A DNA stretch of 43,118 bases from Candidatus Sumerlaeota bacterium (GTDB taxonomy: Bacteria > Sumerlaeota > Sumerlaeia > JADFCW01). This document shows, in pieces, positions 34,633-42,431 of this stretch. The translations under genes were made by a program, and so were the position numbers. The notes beneath the pieces are model-generated. The model was given only the letters and a program-made list of their open reading frames with translations, made no database searches and had not been told where the DNA came from. The stretch is from positions 1-43,118 of the forward strand of contig JADFCW010000013.1 of NCBI GenBank assembly GCA_017161705.1, written 5' to 3'. The stretch's first letter is position 1. Every line of letters begins with the position of its first letter.

Positions 34633-35997
34633 ATGACTGGAGGAGGAAAGAGGTTTGTCGCCGTCATCATTGCGGCGCTGGCGTTTGCCGCCGGCGCAAA
34701 CTGTTCTCCGGCTTCGGAGGCCGCACCGCCATCCGCTCTCAACGTCGCTGATTTTGGCGCCCGCGGCGACGGAGGAACAGACGACACGGAGGCGTTCGCC
34801 AACGCCTTGAAGGCCGCAGCCGAACGCGGCGTGTCCGAAGTGGCCGCGCCGCCGGGGCTTTATCGCATCGGGGGTGCTCTCGAAATTCCCCACGGCATAT
34901 CGCTTTCAGGCTCATGGAAGAGCCCGCACCACGCGCAAACGGTCGGCCCGACCACCGGCACGGTGATTCTGGCTGTCGGGGGCCGCGGGCGCGAAGACGG
35001 CCCGCCGCTGTTTCTGCTCAACGCCAACGCCGCGCTGCGCGGCCTCACCATTTTTTATCCTGAACAGAGCATGCGCGAAGTTGTCCCTTATCCCTGGACC
35101 ATCCAGGGGCGCGGCATGCACTGCACGATCGAAAACCTTACGCTGGTCAACGCCTATCAGGCCGTTGATTTCGGCACGCATCACAACGAGTTGCACGTCG
35201 TGCGCAATGTGTTTGGTCTGGCACTGCGGCGCGGCATCTGGGTGGACAACTGCACGGACATCGGCCGCATCGAAAACGTCCATTTCAATCCACACTACTG
35301 GGCGCGCTCGCCGTGGATCGGCCGCGGCCGCGGGCCCGACTGGAACACCCTGATGAACTATCTCGTCGCCAACGGCGAGGCGTTCATCTTCGGCCGCAGT
35401 GACTGGGAATACGTCCTCAATACCTTTTGCTACGGCTATCGGGTTGGCTACAAGTTCATTCCGGGCCGCAGCGGCATCGGCACCAACGGAAACTTCCTCG
35501 GCATCGGCGCCGACGGCGGCAATATCGGCCTGCTCGCCGAGGCGGCCAATCCCTACGGTCTATTGGTGACCAACGGCGAGTTTGTGGCCATGCGCGGGCC
35601 CGAACCCACGGAGATTGTGACCGGGCCGGATTTCCGCGGCGTATTGCAGCTGAACAACTGCGCGTTCTGGGGGCCGGCTTTCCGCGTCGCACGGCTCCAG
35701 GGGCCGGGAACCGTGAGTTTCAATCAATGCAATTTCGTGCAATGGAATCGGACGCAGCCGGCGCTGCGCGTCGAGGGCGGCGCCGTCAGCGTCATTGGTT
35801 GCCGTTTCCAGAAAGCCTTTCCCCACATTTTCATCGGCGAGCAGGTCAAAGGCGCGACGCTGATCGGCAACCTCGCCACCGGCCCCTTCCAGGTCGAGCG
35901 CCATCCCGACGCGCGGGTGGAAATGCTTGCAAATATCGGCGACTTGCAGGATGGAACGCCATCGCGATCGAAAAAGGAGAAGACCCAAAAACCATGA
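34633..35997 (+). CDS. Secreted right-handed beta-helix (pectate-lyase-3-like) protein
   Basis: The 454-residue product starts at ATG 34633 with a signal peptide 'MTGGGKRFVAVIIAALAFAAGANCSPASEA'. The mature part begins 'LNVADFGARGDGGTDDTEAFANALKAAAERG', the start of the pectate lyase 3/GH28-like fold, with 'PPGLYRIGGALEIPHGISLSGSW' and repeated beta-helix turns ending 'VSVIGCRFQKAFPHIF..KGATLIGNLATGPFQVE'. These proteins bind or cleave polysaccharides; catalytic residues cannot be assigned. Its stop codon overlaps the start of the next gene (ATGA), so it is translationally coupled to the efflux adaptor, an odd partner for such a protein. Confidence 0.85.
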   Translation: MTGGGKRFVAVIIAALAFAAGANCSPASEAAPPSALNVADFGARGDGGTDDTEAFANALKAAAERGVSEVAAPPGLYRIGGALEIPHGISLSGSWKSPHHAQTVGPTTGTVILAVGGRGREDGPPLFLLNANAALRGLTIFYPEQSMREVVPYPWTIQGRGMHCTIENLTLVNAYQAVDFGTHHNELHVVRNVFGLALRRGIWVDNCTDIGRIENVHFNPHYWARSPWIGRGRGPDWNTLMNYLVANGEAFIFGRSDWEYVLNTFCYGYRVGYKFIPGRSGIGTNGNFLGIGADGGNIGLLAEAANPYGLLVTNGEFVAMRGPEPTEIVTGPDFRGVLQLNNCAFWGPAFRVARLQGPGTVSFNQCNFVQWNRTQPALRVEGGAVSVIGCRFQKAFPHIFIGEQVKGATLIGNLATGPFQVERHPDARVEMLANIGDLQDGTPSRSKKEKTQKP

Positions 35998-37121
35998 AAG
36001 CCATTCGCAAGACTGTGACGATCCTTGTGGCGGTTGGCGCGCTGGCCGTCGTGATGTTTTGGATGTCCGGCGGATTTGAGCACAAGATCGAACCGGGCAA
36101 AATCGAGCCGGAAACGCGCCGCGTCGGCGACTTGCCCACCGAAAAAATCCACGCCATCGTCGAAATGGAAACCGCCGAAGTTGTCGGCACGCTTCGCGCT
36201 CAACGCCGTACCGACGTCTCCGCCAAGATCATGGCGGCCATTGCCGATATTCCCGTCAAAGCCGGCGAAAAAGTGAAAAAGGGGCAGGTGCTTGTGCGGC
36301 TGGACGACCGCGACATGCAGGCGCGGGTCGAGCAGGCCAAAAAAGCCCTCGAGGCGGCGCAGGCGCAGGCCAAGCAACTCGGCGACGATCTCAAACGCTA
36401 TGCCGAAGTGCTGAAAGCCGGCGCCATGACCAAACAGCAATATGATCAGCAGGAAGCTGCCTACAAGGTGGCGCAAGCCCACGTCGAACGCGCCCAGCAA
36501 GCCGTCCGCGAAGCCGAGGTCGCTCTCTCTTACACGGTCATCGAGGCGCCAACCGACGGCGTGGTCGTGGACAAACATGCCGACAAAGGCGACACCGCTT
36601 CGCCCGGACAGCCGCTCCTGACCCTCTATGATCCCAGCCAGCTGCGTCTGGAAGCGCCGGTGCGCGAAAGCCTTGCCACGACGTTGCACGTCGGCGATCC
36701 GCTGCGCGTCAAGATCGAGGCGCTCGATCTGGAGGTCGAGGGCCGCGTGGATGAAATCGTCCCGCAGGCCGAGGCGGCCAGCCGCTCGGTTCTGGTCAAA
36801 GTGGCCGTGCCGAAACACCCGCGCATGGTCGAGGGACAGTTCGGCCGGCTGAGCATTCCGACGGGCCAGCGGCGGCGGCTGTGCATGCCGCTCTCGGCGG
36901 TGATCCGCATGGGCCAGCTGACGTTTTGCGATGCCGTGACGACCGGCGGGGTGCTCGAACGCCGGCCGATCAAACTGGGCGAACACAGCGAGTTCGGGCG
37001 GATCGAAGTGATTTCGGGACTCAAGGCCGGCGACGTGGTGGCGCTCTACGGTCCGCCGCCGGAGGCTATTCCTGAGAAGCTGCCGGGAGGACGGTATGTG
37101 GAGGAGGAGCCGAAGCCATGA
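35994..37121 (+). CDS. RND efflux periplasmic adaptor (HlyD/MFP family), second system
   Basis: The ATG at 35994 overlaps the preceding stop by 4 nt; AAAAGGAGAAG lies upstream. The 375-residue product has one N-terminal membrane helix 'TVTILVAVGALAVVMFWM' without a cleavage site, then a lipoyl half-motif 'AAIADIPVKAGEKVKKGQVLVRLDDRDM', a helical hairpin ('VEQAKKALEAAQAQAKQLGDDLKRY') and the second half 'IEAPTDGVVVDKHADKGDTASPGQPLLTL'. The barrel domain and membrane-proximal 'VISGLKAGDVVALYG' complete it. It would connect the following RND pump to an outer-membrane factor. No TolC gene is in this operon, so it may share the one at 16078. Confidence 0.92.
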   Translation: MKAIRKTVTILVAVGALAVVMFWMSGGFEHKIEPGKIEPETRRVGDLPTEKIHAIVEMETAEVVGTLRAQRRTDVSAKIMAAIADIPVKAGEKVKKGQVLVRLDDRDMQARVEQAKKALEAAQAQAKQLGDDLKRYAEVLKAGAMTKQQYDQQEAAYKVAQAHVERAQQAVREAEVALSYTVIEAPTDGVVVDKHADKGDTASPGQPLLTLYDPSQLRLEAPVRESLATTLHVGDPLRVKIEALDLEVEGRVDEIVPQAEAASRSVLVKVAVPKHPRMVEGQFGRLSIPTGQRRRLCMPLSAVIRMGQLTFCDAVTTGGVLERRPIKLGEHSEFGRIEVISGLKAGDVVALYGPPPEAIPEKLPGGRYVEEEPKP

Positions 37122-40100
37122 AGCGCCCCGGCCAGGAATCCCTCACCCAGCGCATTGTCGAGTTGTTTCTGCGCGGCAACCTGTCGGTCATGCTGATCCT
37201 GATTTCGCTGCTGGCCGGCGCGGTCGCGCTTTTGGTGACGCCGCGCGAGGAAGAGCCGCAGATCGTCGTGCCTCTGGCCGACGTCTATGTGCACGTTCCC
37301 GGCGCATCGGCCGAGGAAGTCGAGCGCCAGGTCGCCACACGCCTCGAAAAGATGCTCTATCAGATAGACGGCGTCGAGTATGTCTATTCGATGTCGCGGC
37401 CCGGAATGGCTATTGTGACCGTGCGGTTCTACGTCGGCGAGGACCGCGAGGACTCGCTGGTCAAAATTTACAACAAAGTCCAATCGAACATAGACCAGGT
37501 GCCGCCGTCCGTCGCCGGCTGGGTGGTCAAACCCGTCGAAATTGACGACGTCCCCATCGTCAATCTTACGCTGTACAGCGACCGGTATGACGACACGGTT
37601 CTGCGGCGCATCGCCGAAGAGATCGAGATCAAACTGCAGTCGGTAAAGAACACCAACAAGACGCAGGTGATCGGCGGCCGCCCGCGGCGCGTGCGGGTCG
37701 AACTCGATCCAGCACAGCTGACGTCGCGGAATCTGTCGCCCCTCGAAATTGTGCGCGCGCTGCAAGCCGCGAATATCACATTGCCGGCGGGCAAATTCGA
37801 GCAAACCAACCTCGAATATCTAGTGGACGCCGGCACGTTCCTCGACGGCGTCGAGGGCATCCGCAACCTTGTCGTCGGTGTGCACGGCGGCCGGCCGGTC
37901 TATCTGCACGAAGTCGCCCAGGTCCTCGATGCGCCGGCCGAGCCGGATACGTACACGTGGATTGGATTTGGTCCGGCGGCGCACGATGTATCCGAGTCGC
38001 TGAAGCAGGCGGCGGCCCGGGCGGGCGGATTTCTGCCGGCCGTTCATATCGCCGTGGCCAAGAAACGCGGCACCAACGCCGTCTGGGTGGCCCGTGCCGT
38101 CGAGGCAAAACTCGAAAGTCTGAAAGCCTCGCTCATTCCCGACCATGTCTATGTGCGCACGACGCGCAACTACGGCGAGTCGGCCAACGAAAAGGTCAAC
38201 GAGCTGGTGCACGAGCTGATGCTCGCGCTCATTATCGTTATCGGGCTGATCTACATGGCGATGGGCTGGCGCGAAGCGATCACCGTGGCCGTGGCGGTTC
38301 CGATCACATTCGCCCTGACGCTGCTGCTCAACTATTTCTGCGGCTATTCGATCAACCGTGTGACGCTGTTCGCGCTGATACTTTCCCTCGGTCTGGTGGT
38401 GGACGATCCGATCGTGGACGTCGAGAACATCTATCGCCATTTCAAAATGCGCAAGGAGCCGCCGCTGCGCGCGGTTCTCACGGCGGTCAACGAGGTTCGC
38501 CCGCCCGTCATCCTCGCCACCTTTGCCGTGATTATCTCGTTTGTGCCGATGTTTTTCATCACCGGCATGATGGGGCCGTATATGGCGCCGATGGCGCTCA
38601 ACGTGCCCGTGGCCATGTTCATGTCGCTCGTGGTCGCGTTCACGATCACGCCGTGGATGGCCTACCACGTGCTGAAGGGCGAATACGGCAGGGCGGAAGA
38701 AGAGGCGTGGGAGTTGGAAAAAAGCACCATTTATAAAATCTATAATTTCGTCCTGCCGCCGTTTCTTTACTCGCGATTCCTGGCATGGGGCCTGATCGTA
38801 GTGCTGCTGCTTCTGCTCGGCTGGGCCGGATGGCTCGCCGCCGTCCGATTGGTGCCGCTCAAGATGTTGCCCTTCGACAACAAGAACGAATTTCAAATTG
38901 TCATCGATATGCCGGAAGGAACAACGCTCGAAGAAACCGACACTGCCGCGCGCGCCCTGGCCGACTATCTTCGCACCGTCCCGGAAGTTACCGATTTCCA
39001 GACTTACAGCGGCACAGCCTCGCCGATGGACTTCAACGGCCTGGTTCGCCACTACTACATGCGGCGCGGCTCCAATGTCGCCGACATCCGCGTCAACCTT
39101 GCCGAGAAGAAGGAGCGCGCGCAGCAAAGCCACGCCCTCGTGCTGCGGCTTCGCAACGACCTGACCCGCATCGCCCGCGAGCATGGCGCCAACATCAAAC
39201 TCATCGAGGTGCCGCCGGGACCGCCCGTCATCGCCACCGTTACCGCCGAGGTCTATGGCCGCCCCGACCACCAATACAGCGACCTGATCGGCGCGGCCAA
39301 AGTCGTTCGCAAGCGCTTGGAGCAGGAAGCCGGCGTCGTGGACGTGGACGATACGGTCGAGGACGATCAGGTCAAACTGGTCTTCGTGACCGACAAGGAA
39401 AAGGCGGCATTGAACGGTGTTTCGACGGAAATGGTCGCCCAGACCGTCCGCCTTGCGCTCGACGGCATGGGCGTCGGATCGCTGCGCGTGCCTAACGAGG
39501 TCAATCCGCTGATGATCGAAGTGCGACTGCCGCGCGAAAGCCGCTCAGGCGTCGAAGAGCTCAAGCGCCTCTATGTCAAAGGCATGACAGGTGCGCTGGT
39601 GCCTCTGGCCGAGATCGGATACTTCGAGGAGACCATCGAGGACAAGACGATCTATCACAAGAATCTCGAACGCGTGGTGTATGTGTTTGCCGAGATGGCC
39701 GGCCGCGCGCCGGCCGAGGCGATTTTGGACATCATGGCGGACCGGGAGACCGGACAAGTCGGACAAGCTAGACAGGTCAGACCCGTTGCCCATCGCAGCT
39801 ACCTTCGCATGGGCGCGGGCATTCCCTGGGTGCTCGGAGAGGGATTCCGCGTCGCGTGGGCCGGCGAGGGCGAATGGAAAATTACCGTGGATGTGTTCCG
39901 CGACCTCGGCTTAGCATTCGCCGCCGCGTGTCTGGGCATTTACATTCTGCTTGTCTATCAAACCGGCTCCTACTTCATGCCGCTCATTCTGATGATCTCG
40001 ATCCCGCTGACGATGATCGGCATCATGCCGGGATTCTGGCTTCTCAACCTTATCAGCAATCGGCCGGTCGGTGGCTTCGACAATCCGGTGTTTTTCACAG

Positions 40101-40453
40101 CGACGGCCATGATCGGCATGATCGCACTGTCGGGCTTGGCGGTGCGAAACGCCATTCTGCTGATCGAGTTTGTACACGAGGCGTTGAAGCGGGGGAGTAC
40201 GCTGTTCGACGCGCTGTTGCACTCGGGCGCGGTGCGGTTCCGGCCGATCGTGCTCACAGCGGGCGCGGCGATGCTCGGCGCGTGGCCCATTACGCTCGAC
40301 CCGATCTTTTCCGGCCTGGCGTGGGCCTTGATCTTCGGCCTGACCGTTTCGACAGCCTTTACGCTGCTCGTGATCCCGGTCGTGTATTGGATGGTGTATG
40401 CGAACCGTCCGGGGCATGGGCTAAAACGCGACGATGAAGAAGGAACCGCATAG
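37118..40453 (+). CDS. RND-family inner membrane transporter, second system
   Basis: The 1111-residue pump overlaps the adaptor by an ATGA junction. It begins with 'GNLSVMLILISLLAGAVALL' and then a porter loop 'VPLADVYVHVPGASAEEVERQVATRLEKML'. The proton-relay pair is Asp429-Asp430 in 'SLGLVVDDPIVDVENIYRH'. Later helices include 'IALSGLAVRNAILLIEFVHEAL' and 'ALIFGLTVSTAFTLLVIPVVYWMVY'. It is about 80 residues longer than the first pump, mainly through an extended loop after helix 6 ('EYGRAEEEAWELEKSTIYKIYNF') and an insertion near residue 876-889 that is encoded by a 9-nt repeat array. Substrate unknown. Confidence 0.94.
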   Translation: MKRPGQESLTQRIVELFLRGNLSVMLILISLLAGAVALLVTPREEEPQIVVPLADVYVHVPGASAEEVERQVATRLEKMLYQIDGVEYVYSMSRPGMAIVTVRFYVGEDREDSLVKIYNKVQSNIDQVPPSVAGWVVKPVEIDDVPIVNLTLYSDRYDDTVLRRIAEEIEIKLQSVKNTNKTQVIGGRPRRVRVELDPAQLTSRNLSPLEIVRALQAANITLPAGKFEQTNLEYLVDAGTFLDGVEGIRNLVVGVHGGRPVYLHEVAQVLDAPAEPDTYTWIGFGPAAHDVSESLKQAAARAGGFLPAVHIAVAKKRGTNAVWVARAVEAKLESLKASLIPDHVYVRTTRNYGESANEKVNELVHELMLALIIVIGLIYMAMGWREAITVAVAVPITFALTLLLNYFCGYSINRVTLFALILSLGLVVDDPIVDVENIYRHFKMRKEPPLRAVLTAVNEVRPPVILATFAVIISFVPMFFITGMMGPYMAPMALNVPVAMFMSLVVAFTITPWMAYHVLKGEYGRAEEEAWELEKSTIYKIYNFVLPPFLYSRFLAWGLIVVLLLLLGWAGWLAAVRLVPLKMLPFDNKNEFQIVIDMPEGTTLEETDTAARALADYLRTVPEVTDFQTYSGTASPMDFNGLVRHYYMRRGSNVADIRVNLAEKKERAQQSHALVLRLRNDLTRIAREHGANIKLIEVPPGPPVIATVTAEVYGRPDHQYSDLIGAAKVVRKRLEQEAGVVDVDDTVEDDQVKLVFVTDKEKAALNGVSTEMVAQTVRLALDGMGVGSLRVPNEVNPLMIEVRLPRESRSGVEELKRLYVKGMTGALVPLAEIGYFEETIEDKTIYHKNLERVVYVFAEMAGRAPAEAILDIMADRETGQVGQARQVRPVAHRSYLRMGAGIPWVLGEGFRVAWAGEGEWKITVDVFRDLGLAFAAACLGIYILLVYQTGSYFMPLILMISIPLTMIGIMPGFWLLNLISNRPVGGFDNPVFFTATAMIGMIALSGLAVRNAILLIEFVHEALKRGSTLFDALLHSGAVRFRPIVLTAGAAMLGAWPITLDPIFSGLAWALIFGLTVSTAFTLLVIPVVYWMVYANRPGHGLKRDDEEGTA
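39745..39783 (-). repeat. 9-nt tandem repeat inside the RND gene (reverse orientation)
   Basis: Read on the minus strand the units are TGTCTAGCT, TGTCCGACT, TGTCCGGTC with a degenerate leading TCTGACC. They encode 'ETGQVGQARQVRP' in the plus-strand gene. Being a multiple of three, they do not disturb the frame. The same unit occurs in opposite orientation in the next gene. Confidence 0.7.
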
Positions 40454-41258
40454 AGTCGCCCTCGCGGCGGTTGCTCTTGCCGCGGCCCAACTGTTGGTGT
40501 TTTCCTGTACGCTCGTTCGTCTGGGCGAGCGGGCGCTTGTCGGCCGGCCGGAGCTCCCTGTGTCGCTCACACAGGCGCGCGTGCGCGTGAGTTACAGCCT
40601 GCGCCACGGGACGTTCAAGGTCTCGCGCCTGTTCAACTCGATCTCCTTGTCCAAAATGGCCACCATCCTGATCCTTGGCGACCGGTCGTATTCATCGTCC
40701 GATACCCGGTGCGTCAATGTGACAATCCGCCGCGACGCCCTCCGTATGATCATTCGCTCGTCGTTTCCCGACGGGCCGTCGTGGGACACGCAGTTTGAAA
40801 TCCGTATCCATCCCAACGAAGGCAAACCTGCGCTCGATACACTGCTGGGCGAGGCCTACGGCGTATGTATCACGTGCCGCCTGACCACGGCCGTGCGAAC
40901 CGCTGCCCTACCCTCTTTCGCGCTCACCGGACTTGTCCACGCAGAGAAGGAAGCGATGGCTTGCCGCATCGGATCGTTCAATGCGGAAAAAATGTCCGAC
41001 TCGTCCGACCTGTCCGACTCATCTGACGTGTCCGACTTTTTCGATCCCAAGCGGCGCGACATCCTTCACCTCAAGGCGCAGCGCGTCAAGATCGGCCCCG
41101 CCGCGAAGCACCCGGGCGGCAGAATATTTCCGATCCGCCTCGAATTCGTCGGGTGCGCAGCGCTGGATTTCCAGGAGAAGATTTATTTGGAAAACCCGAC
41201 GGAGAATCAGGGGAACCGGGCAAAGCCGACATCCCCGCTCGATCCGTCGGCTGGGTGA
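40434..41258 (+). CDS. Unknown exported or lipid-anchored protein at the end of the RND operon
   Basis: The 274-residue product overlaps the RND stop by 20 nt, starting at ATG 40434 ('MKKEPHRVALAAVALAAAQLLVFSCTLVRLG'). The N-terminus is a signal with a near-lipobox VFSC, so it may be a lipoprotein. I do not recognise the rest, which is mixed alpha/beta: 'KMATILILGDRSYSSSDTRCVNVTIRRDALRMIIR', 'TLLGEAYGVCITCRL', 'FPIRLEFVGCAALDF'. Residues near 187-201 are 'MSDSSDLSDSSDVSD', encoded by a 9-nt repeat array. Position after the pump suggests an accessory part of the same system; there is no domain to name. Confidence 0.7.
   Translation: MKKEPHRVALAAVALAAAQLLVFSCTLVRLGERALVGRPELPVSLTQARVRVSYSLRHGTFKVSRLFNSISLSKMATILILGDRSYSSSDTRCVNVTIRRDALRMIIRSSFPDGPSWDTQFEIRIHPNEGKPALDTLLGEAYGVCITCRLTTAVRTAALPSFALTGLVHAEKEAMACRIGSFNAEKMSDSSDLSDSSDVSDFFDPKRRDILHLKAQRVKIGPAAKHPGGRIFPIRLEFVGCAALDFQEKIYLENPTENQGNRAKPTSPLDPSAG
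40993..41037 (+). repeat. 9-nt tandem repeat inside the unknown gene
   Basis: Five consecutive units: TGTCCGACT, CGTCCGACC, TGTCCGACT, CATCTGACG, TGTCCGACT. They are in frame and give the Ser-Asp-rich 'SDSSDLSDSSDVSD'. The consensus TGTCCGACT is the same as that of the array in the RND gene 1.2 kb upstream, on the other strand. Confidence 0.85.
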
Positions 41259-41284
41259 GCGATTCGTGCGGTAGCATGAAAAAA

Positions 41285-41360
41285 TGGAGGTGACGGGCGG
41301 ATTCGAACCGCCGAATAGAGGTTTTGCAGACCTCCGCCTTAGCCACTTGGCTACGTCACC
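41285..41360 (-). tRNA. tRNA-Cys (anticodon GCA)
   Basis: Minus-strand sequence folds as a complete cloverleaf: acceptor GGTGACG/CGTCACC, D-stem GCC/GGC, anticodon stem GAGGT/ACCTC with loop CTGCAAA (GCA at 41327-41325), T-arm GGCGG-TTCGAAT-CCGCC. The discriminator base is U, which is the identity base for cysteine. CCA is encoded in the DNA (41287-41285). A T6 run begins one base beyond the CCA. Confidence 0.97.
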
Positions 41361-41432
41361 CCATGCAGGGACCGGCCATTGGGGTCGGTCGTGACCATCC
41401 AATGTCCGGCCCCCGCAACACTCGAAAGAGAG

Positions 41433-41461
41433 AATACACTGGCCGCCCGATGCGATGTCAA
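41433..41461 (-). promoter_or_regulatory. Sigma-70-type promoter for tRNA-Cys
   Basis: On the minus strand a perfect -35 TTGACA (complement at 41456-41461) is followed by a 17-nt spacer and the -10 TGTATT (41438-41433), matching 4 of 6 consensus bases. A start near 41426 would leave a leader of about 65 nt before the mature tRNA 5' end at 41360. Confidence 0.6.
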
Positions 41462-41582
41462 GCCTTTTTCAGCAGCCGGGGAAAGCAACCGCGCGCGGGA
41501 TAAATTAGGCCGCAATTCATCATACGCAGTCCCTTCTTGAGCGGGCAATTCGATTCTTTCGTTTAAGAATCTAGCCAAAATG

Positions 41583-41692
41583 CGTGCCTCTTGATGGAGC
41601 ATCCCATGTTTGCTTGCGGCCAGAGGCCGCGTTGGGTGCATCGAAACTTCTCGGGCAAAAGCGGCAGCATGGCTGCCGCAGTCCAAAGCGAC
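41583..41692 (+). repeat. Dispersed REP-like palindromic element, copy C (truncated)
   Basis: This copy shares the start block 'CTTGATGGAGCAT' with copy B and 'TCGAAACTT.TCGGGCAAAA' with copy A, then carries one complete arm GCGGCAGCATGGCTGCCGC plus AGTCCAAAGCG. The second arm and everything after it are missing; thiE begins 48 nt later. The ORF track extends thiE through this repeat, which is spurious. The adjoining 41361-41582 hold the tRNA promoter and nothing else recognised. Confidence 0.85.
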
Positions 41693-41739
41693 ACTCTAAG
41701 GGTATCTTGAAAGATTCTTTGTGCAGGGATCGGCAAACC

Positions 41740-42390
41740 GTGACACAGACCCCGCGATGGTTGAACCAAATGCGCTGCACGCTGATTGCCGACCGCGGCC
41801 AGTGCATCGGCGATTTTGATACGACGCTCGACGCTGCTCTGCGTGCCGGCGTTCGCGCCGTTCATCTTCGCGAAAAGCAGATGACCACGCGCGATCTTTA
41901 CGAACTGGCCCTTCGTGCACGCGCCCTGACACAGCGCTACGGCGCGCTGCTGATCCTCAACGACCGGGCCGACATTGCCCGTGCGGCGGGCGCCGACGGC
42001 CTTCATCTGGGATGGCAGTCGCTGCCGCCGCAGATTGCGCGGCGCCTGATGGGCCGCAAAGCCCTTATCGGAAAATCCGTCCACAACCTTGACGAAACCC
42101 GCGAGGCCCTCGCCTCGGGTTGTGTGGACTATCTGTTCGCAAGCCCTGTGTTCGAGACCCCGTCGAAAGCGGGTTTGGTGCCGACGCTCGGCCTGAAAGG
42201 TTTGGCGGCCATTTGCCGCGCAGCCAATGTGCCGGTGATCGCTCTGGGTGGCATAGATGCAGCGGCGGCGTGCTCGGCGGTCGAGGCCGGCGCCGCCGGT
42301 GTAGCGGTGATTCGTGCAATCATGGCCGCGCCCGACCCGCACCGGGCCGCTGCCGACCTGCTGGCCGCTGTGAGTGCCGGTGCAAGGTAG
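41740..42390 (+). CDS. thiE: Thiamine phosphate synthase (ThiE/TenI family)
   Basis: The domain joins the pyrimidine pyrophosphate and thiazole phosphate to make thiamine phosphate. The translation has 'TLIADRGQCIGDF', 'VRAVHLREKQMTTRDLYELA', 'LLILNDRADIARAAGADGLHLGWQSLP', 'ALIGKSVHNLDE', 'VDYLFASPVFETPSKAGL' and 'VPVIALGGIDAAAACSAVEAGAAGVAVIRAIM', all ThiE/TenI TIM-barrel blocks. The start is uncertain: GTG 41740 with GGGAT upstream gives 216 residues, the normal length, while ATG 41770 would give 206. The 52 extra residues in the track come from the upstream repeat. TenI, which lacks synthase activity, cannot be excluded; thiazole and pyrimidine genes are not nearby. Confidence 0.88.
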   Translation: MTQTPRWLNQMRCTLIADRGQCIGDFDTTLDAALRAGVRAVHLREKQMTTRDLYELALRARALTQRYGALLILNDRADIARAAGADGLHLGWQSLPPQIARRLMGRKALIGKSVHNLDETREALASGCVDYLFASPVFETPSKAGLVPTLGLKGLAAICRAANVPVIALGGIDAAAACSAVEAGAAGVAVIRAIMAAPDPHRAAADLLAAVSAGAR

Positions 42391-42431
42391 CCGCGGAACG
42401 CCGCAACCGGATCGAGCCAGCCCAACTTCCG

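Noticed and set aside
37820-39274. 484-residue minus-strand ORF opposite the second RND pump
   Set aside because: His/Gln/Arg-rich shadow of the pump codons; no motif.
41584-41739. N-terminal extension of thiE
   Set aside because: These 52 codons lie in REP-like copy C and the short sequence after it; ThiE proteins begin near the RCTLIADRG segment.
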